Below, piece by piece: positions 18,714 to 27,666 of a stretch of 50,203 nucleotides of DNA. The notes beneath the pieces were generated by a model, which searched no databases, was not told the DNA's origin, and was given only the letters and a program-made list of their open reading frames with translations. Each line of letters opens with the position of its first letter. Position 1 is the stretch's first letter. A program made the position numbers and the translations under genes. Source of the DNA: Catenulispora sp. (lineage in GTDB: Bacteria > Actinomycetota > Actinomycetes > Streptomycetales > Catenulisporaceae); NCBI GenBank assembly GCA_013362315.1, contig JABFWL010000285.1, positions 1-50,203 of the forward strand, given 5' to 3'.

Positions 18714-19238
18714 CTATGTCCGGAAATCGAACGTACGGCGCAGCCAAGCGTCCAGGCGATGCTCGTTGGCGTGCAGGACGCCGAGGTCGATCGGGGCCAG
18801 CACCATCATGACCGTCACCGCTATCGCGCCGGAGATCGGCCCCACGTGTCCGTACGCGGGCAGATACCACAGCGCGTACAACATCCACGGCAACGTCAGA
18901 TAGCCGGTGACCGTCGAGGGTGTGTAGGTACGCAGCCTGATCGGTTCGGCGCAGTGGCCGAACAGGTGCAGGGTGAAGCTCACCAGGAAGCCCCACAGCA
19001 ACGCGTAGCAGTTGAAGAGCACTGCGACCAGCGTGAAGCCGGTGAACAGCACGAAGTTGATCCCGATCAGGAACGCCGTCACCGACGTCGCGACTCCCCG
19101 CGTCGAGTGGAAGGGCATCGCCGGCGCCCTGGGGTCGTCCCGGGTCCGGGCGAGGAAGGGTTCGATGAAGATGATCTCCTCGAACTCGTGGATCATGAGG
19201 ACGGCCAGACTCAGCCAGGCGACGTCGTTGACGATCAT
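18714..19238 (-). CDS. HXXEE-domain membrane protein 1
   Basis: 174 residues, hydrophobic, with about five membrane helices. The HEFEE sequence near residue 17 in the first helix is the motif that names the HXXEE (PF13787-type) family, whose function is unknown. It starts at 19238 inside the stop of the KS-T-TE gene (ATGA), so it is the last gene of the MMPL/NRPS/PKS operon. A second, shorter-motif HXXEE protein lies near the other end of the cluster (43077). A membrane enzyme or a transport helper is possible; neither is shown. Confidence 0.75.
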   Translation of the reverse strand: MIVNDVAWLSLAVLMIHEFEEIIFIEPFLARTRDDPRAPAMPFHSTRGVATSVTAFLIGINFVLFTGFTLVAVLFNCYALLWGFLVSFTLHLFGHCAEPIRLRTYTPSTVTGYLTLPWMLYALWYLPAYGHVGPISGAIAVTVMMVLAPIDLGVLHANEHRLDAWLRRTFDFRT

Positions 19239-22186
19239 CGGCTGCTCCGGGACCGGGGATCGAGGCCGGCCTCGCCGAGGACCACCCCGGACAGCGCCGT
19301 GTCGAAGGCCAGGGCTGTGGCCGTCACGCCGGACCTCAGGAAGGAGTAGTGGTCGCCGGGTACCGCGGTGTGCCACACCGGGCCGGTCAGGCGCCCCCGC
19401 CAATCCCAGGCGGTGGCCGGACGCACGCCGAGGGCGTCGAAAACCGGCGAGCGGGGCCCGCCCGCGGCGATGATCGCGGTGGGGCCGTCGAAGGTGCCCG
19501 TCGGCCGGTGGTGGGCCAGCGCCTGAGCGTTGAGCAGCATGACCGCCAGCTGCGCCGCGACCTGAGCCGCGACCTCGTCGGACCAGTACGGCTGGCGTAC
19601 CCGCTGCACGACTTCGGCGATCGTGCTCGGTGGTGCGGCTGAAGCCGAGGACGACACGTCCTCCAGCCCGACAGCCTCACGCAACAGACGCGGCGCGATC
19701 GCTGAGAACGCGGCCTCGTCGACCAGTGAGCCCTGATACGCCTCGGACGGCAGGGAGTCCAGGAACACCAGACGGTCCACCCGTTCCCCGGCGGCCCGCA
19801 GCCGCAGTGCCATCTCGAACGCCACGTTGCCGCCGAACGAGTACCCGCCCAGCCGATACGGGCCCGACGGCTGCACCCGGGCGACCTCCTCGAGGTAGCG
19901 GTCGGCGAGCGCCTCGATGCCCGCCTCCTGCCCGCGGGCGTCAGCCGGGAAGGTGATCGCGTGGACCGGGCTCGGATCGGCACTGCGCGCGACGAGTTCG
20001 CGGTAGGTGATGGCCGACCCGCCGGCCGGATGAACGAGGAACACCTCCCGCCCCGGCTCGCCGTCCTTGAGCCGGACCGTGAGACGGGCTCGGCGCGATG
20101 CCGAGTCCACGCCGGATCCGCCGGCTGCAGAGTGCGCCTCAGTAGTTGTTTCAATGCCTGCTTCAGCGCCGGCCTCAGCGCCGGCCTCAGCGCGTGCGAA
20201 CAACAGGCGGGCCATTCGGGCCGCCGTGCCGGCGGTCTCGAACTCAGCCAGGCTCAGCTCCAGTCCGAACTGTTCGCGGAACACGGCGACGATCGTCACG
20301 GCCATCAGCGATTCGCCGCCCGCTGCGAAGAAGTCGTCCTCTGCTCCGAGATCGGCGATACCGAGCTCGCTGCGCAGAATCGACAACACCGCCGCCTCGG
20401 TCTCGGCCGCCGAGCCGGGGGGTGCCGGTCGAGTGACATGCGCGGCGGGCGCCACCGGGGAATCAGCCGCTTCGGCACGGGGGATCCAGTGCCGCACCGG
20501 CCGCCGGGCCGGGCCGGGCAACGGCGTCTTGATGGCCGCGGACAGGTCTCCGCAGTCTTCGCGGGGCGGTTCGTCGCCGTCGAGCCAGGCCGTGATCGCC
20601 GGCTCGCGCTCGTCGGCGACGCCGCCGGCCAGCCAGTCCTGGATCCGGGCGAGGAGTTCCGTGCGATCGGTGGCGACCCATCCGATCCGGGACGGAAGCC
20701 GGTTCCGGCCTTCGAGCAGGGTGAGTGTCACGTCGTCGAGACGGACGGACGGGTGTGCGGCGAGGTGGTCGCCCAGCGCTCGTGCCGTCCTTCGCAACGA
20801 ATCGTCGTCGCGCGCGGACAGCAGTACCGCGTATCTGCCCGCGGCGAAGGCCGGCCGCGAGCGCTCCGGCGCCACGCCCAGGATCGCGTGGGCATTGGTC
20901 CCGCCCATCCCGAACGAGCTGACCCCGGCCGCCGTCAGCGTCGGTTCCTCGTGCGCCTCGACGGGCACCTCGAACGGCGTCGTGTCGAGCTTGAGTTCCG
21001 GGTTGGGCGTGCTGAACCCGGCTTGCGGCGGCACGACCCGATGCGCGAGCACCAGCGCCGCCTTGATCAGACCGGCGGCTCCGGCCGCGACGTCCAGGTG
21101 CCCGATGTTCGCCTTGACGCTGCCGATGAAGCACCGCTGCGGCGGTCGCCCGTCGGCGGCCAGCGCCTCCGACAGAGCCCTGATCTCGATCGGATCGCCG
21201 AGCCGGGTCCCGGTGCCGTGCGTCTCCACGAAACCGATCTCCTGCGCCGACGTCCGGGCGAAGGCGAGCGCCTGGCGGATGACCGCTCGCTGCCCGGTGA
21301 CGCTCGGCGCGGTATATCCCGCCTTCGCCGAGCCGTCGTTGTTCACCGCGGTGCCCCGGATCACCGCGTAGATGTGGTCCCGATCGGCCAAGGCGTCTTC
21401 GAGCCGCCGCAGAACGACGACGGCGCAGCCGTTCCCCTTGACCGTGCCGGTGCCGTCGGCGTCGAAGACCCGGCATCGGCCGTCCTCGGACAGCGGCCCG
21501 CCCTGCCGGTACGGGTATCCGGCCTCCTGCGGGAAGAAGATGCTCACTCCCCCCGCCAGTGCGGCGTCGCACTCGTCCTCGAGGAGCGACTGGCAGGCCA
21601 GGTGGACGGCCACCAGCGAGGTGGAGCACGCCGTCTGCACCGTGACCGCGGGTCCCGTGAGGCCCAGCCGGTAGGCGGTCCGGGTGCACAGGGAGTCCTT
21701 GTCGTTCCCGATCATCACCGGGTACGCCAGCACACCCTCGGCCCGCCGCTCCGGGTGGCTCAGGATGTTGTCGTACAGGTAGGTGCTCATGGAGGTGCCG
21801 CCGAACACCCCGACGGCGCGGTGGTCGTCGTCGACGGCGAAACCGGCGTCGTCCAGCGCCGACGCCGCGCACTCCAGGAAGATCCGGTGCTGAGGGTCGG
21901 TGACCGCCGCCTCGGCCGGGGCCATGCCGAAGAACTCGGCGTCGAAGAGGTCCGCACCGGCCATCACCGTTCCGCTGGGAACGTAGTCCGGGCGGTCGGC
22001 CAGCACGTCGGGGACTCCGGCCGCCCGCAGCTGCTCGCGGTCGAAGCTCTGGATAGCCGTTTCCCCGCCTACCAGCATCGACCACAGCGCCTGGGGGCTG
22101 TCGGCGCCGGGGAACCGGCCCGCCATCCCCACGATGGCGATGGCATCGTCGTGCTCTGTCATCTCCGATGTGACGTCCCCCGTCAT
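19235..22186 (-). CDS. KS-T-TE polyketide synthase lacking its AT
   Basis: 983 residues. Ketosynthase at about 14-440 with the full triad Cys187 (TACSTS), His323 (ETHGTGT) and His363 (NIGHLD). Residues about 450-520 (AVLLSARDDDSLRRTARALG...) look like the linker that normally leads into an acyltransferase, and RRPVRHWIPRA near 561-571 looks like the post-AT motif, but no AT lies between. Carrier domain at about 595-662 with Ser626 in GGESLMA. An Ala/Glu repeat linker follows, then a type I thioesterase (about 702-965; Ser783 in GYSFGG, His in GDHYSF). No ketoreductase. It should add one malonyl unit and release the product, with the AT at 17703 acting in trans. ATGA overlaps on both sides. 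Confidence 0.9.
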   Translation of the reverse strand: MTGDVTSEMTEHDDAIAIVGMAGRFPGADSPQALWSMLVGGETAIQSFDREQLRAAGVPDVLADRPDYVPSGTVMAGADLFDAEFFGMAPAEAAVTDPQHRIFLECAASALDDAGFAVDDDHRAVGVFGGTSMSTYLYDNILSHPERRAEGVLAYPVMIGNDKDSLCTRTAYRLGLTGPAVTVQTACSTSLVAVHLACQSLLEDECDAALAGGVSIFFPQEAGYPYRQGGPLSEDGRCRVFDADGTGTVKGNGCAVVVLRRLEDALADRDHIYAVIRGTAVNNDGSAKAGYTAPSVTGQRAVIRQALAFARTSAQEIGFVETHGTGTRLGDPIEIRALSEALAADGRPPQRCFIGSVKANIGHLDVAAGAAGLIKAALVLAHRVVPPQAGFSTPNPELKLDTTPFEVPVEAHEEPTLTAAGVSSFGMGGTNAHAILGVAPERSRPAFAAGRYAVLLSARDDDSLRRTARALGDHLAAHPSVRLDDVTLTLLEGRNRLPSRIGWVATDRTELLARIQDWLAGGVADEREPAITAWLDGDEPPREDCGDLSAAIKTPLPGPARRPVRHWIPRAEAADSPVAPAAHVTRPAPPGSAAETEAAVLSILRSELGIADLGAEDDFFAAGGESLMAVTIVAVFREQFGLELSLAEFETAGTAARMARLLFARAEAGAEAGAEAGIETTTEAHSAAGGSGVDSASRRARLTVRLKDGEPGREVFLVHPAGGSAITYRELVARSADPSPVHAITFPADARGQEAGIEALADRYLEEVARVQPSGPYRLGGYSFGGNVAFEMALRLRAAGERVDRLVFLDSLPSEAYQGSLVDEAAFSAIAPRLLREAVGLEDVSSSASAAPPSTIAEVVQRVRQPYWSDEVAAQVAAQLAVMLLNAQALAHHRPTGTFDGPTAIIAAGGPRSPVFDALGVRPATAWDWRGRLTGPVWHTAVPGDHYSFLRSGVTATALAFDTALSGVVLGEAGLDPRSRSSR

Positions 22187-25100
22187 CGGCCGTCCCTTCG
22201 TCGTCGGGTGTTCCGCCGGGCGCGCACCTCGCCGGCCGTCCCGCCGACCCGGGCTATGCGGGCCGCGAGCTGCTCGACGGTGGTGTACTCGAACAGGTCG
22301 ATCATGTCCAGGTCGAGCCCGGGCACGGCTTGCAGCAGCAGGCCGTGGACCTGGGCGACGTGCATCGAGGTGCCGCCGATGTCGAAGAAGTTGTCCTCGT
22401 CCCGGAAGTTCGTGACGCCGACCGACTCCCGCCAGGCGTCCCGGACGGTCTGCCGCGCGGCCTGCAGCGCCGACGCCGGCCGATCGGCACCGGGTCCGAC
22501 GGCGGGCGCCGGCTGCGCGACCGGCTCCAGCGGGGGCGGAAGCAGCGCGTCGGCGACCTTCCCGTGAGAGTTCAGCGGCAGCTCGGGCAGGTACACGAAG
22601 TGCGACGGCACCATGTAGGCGGGCAGCCGTTCGCGAAGGCGGTCCCGCAGCTCGGAGTCGGCCGGCGGCGCGCTCTCGGAGCTGTCGCCGACCAGGTAGG
22701 CGACCAGACGCGGACGTCCGCCGTCCGGGTCGTAGACGCGCACGGCGACGTCGCGCACCTCTGGTTGAGCGTGCAGCGCACTCTCCACCTCCCCCAGTTC
22801 GACGCGGTACCCGCGGATCTGCACCTGGCCGTCCCTGCGGCCTTCGAAGGCGAGGACTCCGTCGGGACGCTGCACGACACGGTCTCCCGTGCGGTACATC
22901 CGCTTCCCGGTCCGGGCGTCGGTGATGAAGGCGGCGGCCGTGAGCTCAGGGGCACCGAAGTAGCCGCGGGCCAGCGAGTCGCCGCCGATGAGCAGTTCGC
23001 CGGGGATGCCGATCGGCACCGGGTGCAGGTCGGCGTCCACGACGTGCGCTGTCACGTCCGCCAGCGGCCGGCCGATGACGCTGCCGGTCTCCCGGCGCGC
23101 GGCCTCGGCGTCGATCTCGTGGTGGGTCACGAACATGGTGGTCTCGGTCGGGCCGTACTGGTTGTAGACCCGGCAGTCGTCCCCGCGCAGCTCGAACCAT
23201 TCCCGCAGGGCGGCGAACCGCACCGCCTCGCCGCCGAGCGCCAGCAGGCGGACCGCGATCCGCTCGGGACTGCGCCGCAGTTCGGCGAGCACCAGGGTGA
23301 ACGCCGAGGGCGTCATGGTCACGACGGTGACCTGGCGGTCGAGCAGGAACGCGGCGAGGTCCGCCGGGGATCGGGCGACCGTCTCCGCCACGATCTCCAG
23401 CCGGGCCCCGCTGGTCAGGGCCCCGAAGATCTCCCACACCGCCATGTCGAACGTCGGCGCGTGCAGCAGTGCCCAGACATCCTCCGGTCCGGTGCCGTAG
23501 TCCAGTTGGGCGGCGCGGTAGTGGCGGGCGAACGCCCCCCGGGTGACCTCGACGCCCTTCGGGGTTCCGGTGGTTCCGGAGGTGAAGATGATGTAAGCGG
23601 TGGCGTCCGGCCGGGGTCGCGGGAGCTCGAAATCTGCCGGGCCCGAAACACCGACGGCGTCTTCCAGGACCGCCGCGTATTCGACCCGCTTCCCCGCGTC
23701 CCAACCGGGAACGGCATCCGCGATCGCCAGCAGGGGAAGATCCGTGAACTGCTTCGTCACGGCCTCCAGCCGCGCCGAGGGCGCGAGCGGGTCGATCGGC
23801 ACGAAGGCCTTGCCCGCCTTCAGGACGCCGATGGTGGCCGCCATCAGCTCCGTACCGCGTCGGCCGCTGACCGCGACGTGGTCGGCGTCGATGTTCGCGA
23901 CCAGCCACCGGGCCACCTGCTCCGCGCGGCGCTGAAGCTGCACGCGGGTCAGCGACGATCGGGCGTCGGCGACCGCCACCGCGTCCGGCTGCCGGGCGGC
24001 CAGCCGGTCGAGCGTGGTCACGATGTCGTCGGCGTCGAGCGGTCGGTAGTCGTTGAGTGCCGCGTCGACGGCCGCGGCAGCCTGCTCACCCAGCAGCGAT
24101 ATCTCCGCCAGCTTCTGATCCGGCCGGGCACTGGCCTGGTCGAGGATCGCCAGATAGCAGCTCACCGGATCCGCGGGCAGCAGGGCTTGCGCGGTGTCGA
24201 CACAGATCTTGACCGCGTCCGTGCCGTGCTCCACGGCGATGGCGAGCGGGAAGCGCACGTGCCGCCGCTCGATGTCGATCCGTGTGACCTGACAGCCCGG
24301 CAGCGAGAAGAGGACCGGGCGCCGGTAGTAGGTGAAGGCGGTGTCGACGGCCAGGCCGTCGAGCCGGCCGAGCGCCGCCTCCGGCTGGGCGGCGCGCACG
24401 TCGGCGACGTCGACCGCCTGGTACTTCAGCAGCCCGAGCGTGCTCGCGGCCAGCCGGCGGCACAGGTCCGCGAAGGTCTCGGCGGGCTCCATCTCGATCC
24501 CGAGCGGCAGGATGTTGATGAAGTTGCCGAGGGTCTTCCCCGCCGCCCGGCCGAACCGGTTCGGCAACGGCACCGAGGTCGCCACCGCCGTGCTCCCGGC
24601 GAACCGCGACAACAGGACCAGGTGGGCACCGAGGAAGAAGGAGAACGGCGTGATGCCGCCGTCGCTGACCAGTTTCTCGATCCGGGTGCGGATCTCGGGG
24701 GGCAGGGATACGAAGGGCGTGCGTCCCGGCATCACGCCGTCGGGACGCCGCACGCCGGTCACCGGTCCGGAGTCGGTCCCGGACGCGGCTTCCAGCAGGG
24801 TCCTGACCCGGTCCAGGGTCCGGGCGTCCGGCTCGTCCGGCGGCGGCAGGTCCGCGGGCTGAACGCCCAGGTCCGCGATCGCCGCCGCCTTGTCGGGGAA
24901 GGCGTCGGGGTCGGCGTAGGCGAGCTCGATCAGGTCGAACAACAGCCACAGCGCGGTGACGTCGGCGATCAGGTGGGAGACGGCGACCGTCAGGTAGACC
25001 CGGTCTGCCGATGTCCACACGGCCGCTTCGTACAGCGGCCAGCGGCCGGGCGGAAACGGCGTGTCGGCCAACGCCTCAGCGTGCGCGACGACAGCGGACC

Positions 25101-25413
25101 GGTCCTCGGCCGCAGTCCCCGACAGCTCCCTGATCTCCACGACGTAGCCGGTGCCGGACTCCTCGAAGCACGCCTCGTCGAACCGCGCCTCGCCGCCGCT
25201 GCCGCGGAACGTCACGTTCAGCGCGCGAGCGGATCTGAGCACGGTTTGGACCGCGTCGCGCAGGCGCTGGGCGTCGACCTGCCCGGTGATCTCGTAGAGC
25301 ATGGAGCTGTTGGTCGACGCGTCGCCGGAGCGGAGCTGCTGAACCGTGAGCATCGCCCGTTGAGCGGCGGTCAGCGGCCCTGAGCGGCTGGCTGCCGGTA
25401 CCCGGCCGGTCAT
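22183..25413 (-). CDS. Non-ribosomal peptide synthetase module (C-A-T)
   Basis: 1076 residues. Condensation domain at about 10-440; its active site reads SHLIADV instead of HHxxxDG, keeping the catalytic second His and the Asp. Adenylation at about 465-960 with YIIFTSGTTGTPKG, YNQYGPTETT, YRTGDR and a terminal SHGK lysine. Aligning by eye to GrsA, the specificity residues are D-M-W-T-A-G-Q-M, which I cannot assign and which do not look like the Hpg code (D-x-x-H-L-G-L-L). Carrier Ser1016 in DIGGTSM. As the only NRPS module and with no upstream module, its C domain probably takes an acyl chain from the type II ACP. Overlaps the genes before and after by ATGA. Confidence 0.92.
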   Translation of the reverse strand: MTGRVPAASRSGPLTAAQRAMLTVQQLRSGDASTNSSMLYEITGQVDAQRLRDAVQTVLRSARALNVTFRGSGGEARFDEACFEESGTGYVVEIRELSGTAAEDRSAVVAHAEALADTPFPPGRWPLYEAAVWTSADRVYLTVAVSHLIADVTALWLLFDLIELAYADPDAFPDKAAAIADLGVQPADLPPPDEPDARTLDRVRTLLEAASGTDSGPVTGVRRPDGVMPGRTPFVSLPPEIRTRIEKLVSDGGITPFSFFLGAHLVLLSRFAGSTAVATSVPLPNRFGRAAGKTLGNFINILPLGIEMEPAETFADLCRRLAASTLGLLKYQAVDVADVRAAQPEAALGRLDGLAVDTAFTYYRRPVLFSLPGCQVTRIDIERRHVRFPLAIAVEHGTDAVKICVDTAQALLPADPVSCYLAILDQASARPDQKLAEISLLGEQAAAAVDAALNDYRPLDADDIVTTLDRLAARQPDAVAVADARSSLTRVQLQRRAEQVARWLVANIDADHVAVSGRRGTELMAATIGVLKAGKAFVPIDPLAPSARLEAVTKQFTDLPLLAIADAVPGWDAGKRVEYAAVLEDAVGVSGPADFELPRPRPDATAYIIFTSGTTGTPKGVEVTRGAFARHYRAAQLDYGTGPEDVWALLHAPTFDMAVWEIFGALTSGARLEIVAETVARSPADLAAFLLDRQVTVVTMTPSAFTLVLAELRRSPERIAVRLLALGGEAVRFAALREWFELRGDDCRVYNQYGPTETTMFVTHHEIDAEAARRETGSVIGRPLADVTAHVVDADLHPVPIGIPGELLIGGDSLARGYFGAPELTAAAFITDARTGKRMYRTGDRVVQRPDGVLAFEGRRDGQVQIRGYRVELGEVESALHAQPEVRDVAVRVYDPDGGRPRLVAYLVGDSSESAPPADSELRDRLRERLPAYMVPSHFVYLPELPLNSHGKVADALLPPPLEPVAQPAPAVGPGADRPASALQAARQTVRDAWRESVGVTNFRDEDNFFDIGGTSMHVAQVHGLLLQAVPGLDLDMIDLFEYTTVEQLAARIARVGGTAGEVRARRNTRRRRDGR

Positions 25414-27596
25414 GCGCGCTCACCGGCGCTTTCGGCGGCGGCGACCGGCCTGGCGTGCATCGGCGGCGCCGGCGGCACCGGCGCGCCCGGCCGGGACGGC
25501 CACCAGAACCGGTCGCCGGCCACCGCGGCCAGGCCCGGGACCAGCACGATCGCCATCACGAACGCGCACAGCGCGATGCCCAGCGAAACCGCGAATCCCA
25601 TCTCCGTCAGGAAGCCGATCCCGGCCAGCATCAGCGCGGCGAAGGAACCGGCGAGCACGAGCCCGGCAGCCGCCACGGCCGGGGCCGTGCGGGTCACCGC
25701 CGCGCCCACCGCCTCGCGCGCCGTGGCACCGGAGCGGATCTCGTCACGGATCCGGGAGATCATCAGGATGTTGTAGTCGGTGCCGATGGCGACGACGAAC
25801 ACGTACATCACCAGCGGGATGACGAACTGCAGGCCCGGCTTGCCCTGGGCGTGCTGGAACAGCAGCACGCTGGCGCCGAAGACACCGGCGAAGCCGAGGA
25901 ACACCACGCCGATCAGCAGGCCGGTGCCGATCACCCCGCGCAGCAGCAGGGCGAGGATGATCCCGATCAGCACCGCCGCGATCGGCAGGGCGAACTTCAG
26001 CCCGTCGCTGTTCGCGTCCCGGATGCCGGCGTAGGCCGAGCTCGGTCCGCCGACGGACGCGTGCGTGCCGGCCGGCGCCTTGGTGTGGGCAGCGGTTTCC
26101 AGCGGACCGGAGACCAGCGACAGCGCCGCCTTGCTGTACGGGTCCTGGTTCAGGATGACGGTGAACTGGGCGGTTCCGCCGTCGGCCGAGGCCACGGCCG
26201 GACCGACGTTCGCGACCCCGTCGACCGCCTTCAGCGCGGCGCCGAACGCCTGCTCGCCGGCGGCGTCCAGGGGCGCGGCGCCGTCGTGCGTCAGGAAGAC
26301 CACGACCGGGGCGAGGTTGCCGGGCGGGAAGTCCTGGAGCATCCGGTTGTAGGACGTGGCGCTCTCCTTGTCCTGCGGCAGCTGGCCGACCGGGTCGTAG
26401 TCCAGGGAGAACCCGATCGCGCCGAGGGCCAGGACGCCGAACAGCAGGGCGCAGCCGGAGGCGAGCAGTCCGGGGCGGCGCGCGGTGAGCCGGCCCAGAC
26501 GCGCGGCGTTGGTGCCGGGGCGGGCGGTGCGCCAGGCCTTGGACGGCCAGAACAGCTTCTCGCCGAGCAGCGCGATGATCGCCGGGACCAGGGTCAGGCC
26601 GGCGGCGAGCATGGTCGCGACGACGACGGCGAGCGTCGGTCCGAGGGTGCGGAAGGAGCCGAGCGGCGAGACCAGCAGCGTGCAGAACGCGACGATGACG
26701 ACGCCGGCCGCCGACGTCACGGCCTCGCCGACCCGGGCCAGGGCGTGGACCAGCGCCTCCTTGGGGTCCTCGCCGTCGCGCAGCCGCTCGCGGTAGCGGA
26801 AGAGCAGGAACAGGATGTAGTCGGTGCCGACGCCGAACAGCACGACGATCACCAGGATCGGGGCGAAGGAGGCGACCTTGTAGCCGGCCAGCGCCGAGAC
26901 CGCCCCGGCCAGGCCGCCGCCGACGACCTGGACGATGCCGACGGCGATCACCGGGACGAACGCCGCCACCGGGCTGCGGAAGATCAGCAGCTGCAGGATC
27001 ACGATCAGGCCGACGGTCGCGCCGGCGACGATGCCCGCCGCGGCGGCGATGGCGTCGGTGTTGTCCGCGGCGACCGGCGCCTCGCCGGAGTAGCCGGCGG
27101 ACAGCGGGCTGCCGCCCAGCAGCGTGACGGTCTTGGACCGCAGCGCCTTGACCGCGTCGACGGTCTTCTTGTCGTTGGCGTTCTCGGCGAAGGCGATCTG
27201 GCCGAGCTGGCTCTTGTGGTTGGGGGCGATCAGGCGCTCGCTCGTGGTCACCGTCTGGACCCCGGCCACGCCGGCCGCCTTGAGGTTGCCGACTACGGCG
27301 GCGACCTGCTTGTTGTCGTCCTCGGTGAGCGCGGCGCCGTCGTGCCGGGTGAAGACGATGACGCCGGTGGACTGCGGCCGCCCGGGGAACGCGTCCTGGG
27401 CCAGACGCGTCGCCTTGGACGCCTCGGCGGTGGACGGCAGGGTGCCCGAGGTGTTCGGGTCGACCCGGGTCGCCAGCGCCGGCAGCACCGCGATGGCGAC
27501 CACCACCAGCGCGAGCCAGCCGCCGACGACCCGCCAGGGGTGGGCGACCACCCCGCGGCCCAGCCTTTCGAAGAATGTGGTGCGTGACGCCGTCAT
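25410..27596 (-). CDS. MMPL/RND-type exporter
   Basis: 728 residues with the duplicated MMPL layout: one helix, a large external loop (about 45-180), five or six helices, then the same again. Conserved GTDYILFLLFRYRE and GTDYNILMISRIRDE segments carry the proton-relay Asp-Tyr pairs of helices 4 and 10. Such proteins export lipidic or lipopeptide-like metabolites. As the first gene of the MMPL-NRPS-KS/T/TE-HXXEE operon, joined by ATGA overlaps, it is the likely exporter of the product. GGAGTACTGCC precedes the ATG. Confidence 0.92.
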   Translation of the reverse strand: MTASRTTFFERLGRGVVAHPWRVVGGWLALVVVAIAVLPALATRVDPNTSGTLPSTAEASKATRLAQDAFPGRPQSTGVIVFTRHDGAALTEDDNKQVAAVVGNLKAAGVAGVQTVTTSERLIAPNHKSQLGQIAFAENANDKKTVDAVKALRSKTVTLLGGSPLSAGYSGEAPVAADNTDAIAAAAGIVAGATVGLIVILQLLIFRSPVAAFVPVIAVGIVQVVGGGLAGAVSALAGYKVASFAPILVIVVLFGVGTDYILFLLFRYRERLRDGEDPKEALVHALARVGEAVTSAAGVVIVAFCTLLVSPLGSFRTLGPTLAVVVATMLAAGLTLVPAIIALLGEKLFWPSKAWRTARPGTNAARLGRLTARRPGLLASGCALLFGVLALGAIGFSLDYDPVGQLPQDKESATSYNRMLQDFPPGNLAPVVVFLTHDGAAPLDAAGEQAFGAALKAVDGVANVGPAVASADGGTAQFTVILNQDPYSKAALSLVSGPLETAAHTKAPAGTHASVGGPSSAYAGIRDANSDGLKFALPIAAVLIGIILALLLRGVIGTGLLIGVVFLGFAGVFGASVLLFQHAQGKPGLQFVIPLVMYVFVVAIGTDYNILMISRIRDEIRSGATAREAVGAAVTRTAPAVAAAGLVLAGSFAALMLAGIGFLTEMGFAVSLGIALCAFVMAIVLVPGLAAVAGDRFWWPSRPGAPVPPAPPMHARPVAAAESAGERA

Positions 27597-27627
27597 GGCA
27601 GTACTCCGTTACTCGATTGCTCGTTCT

Positions 27628-27651
27628 GGGTGGGTGTGGGGTGGGGGTGGG
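27628..27651 (+). other. G-run tract (possible G-quadruplex) upstream of the MMPL gene
   Basis: Five runs of three to five G with 1-3 nt spacers (GGG-T-GGG-TGT-GGGG-T-GGGGG-T-GGG) lie on the strand that is the template for the MMPL operon, between its start and the recombinase-like gene. In GC-rich DNA such tracts are not rare. Confidence 0.5.
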
Positions 27652-27666
27652 CTGTCCGAACCGGGC

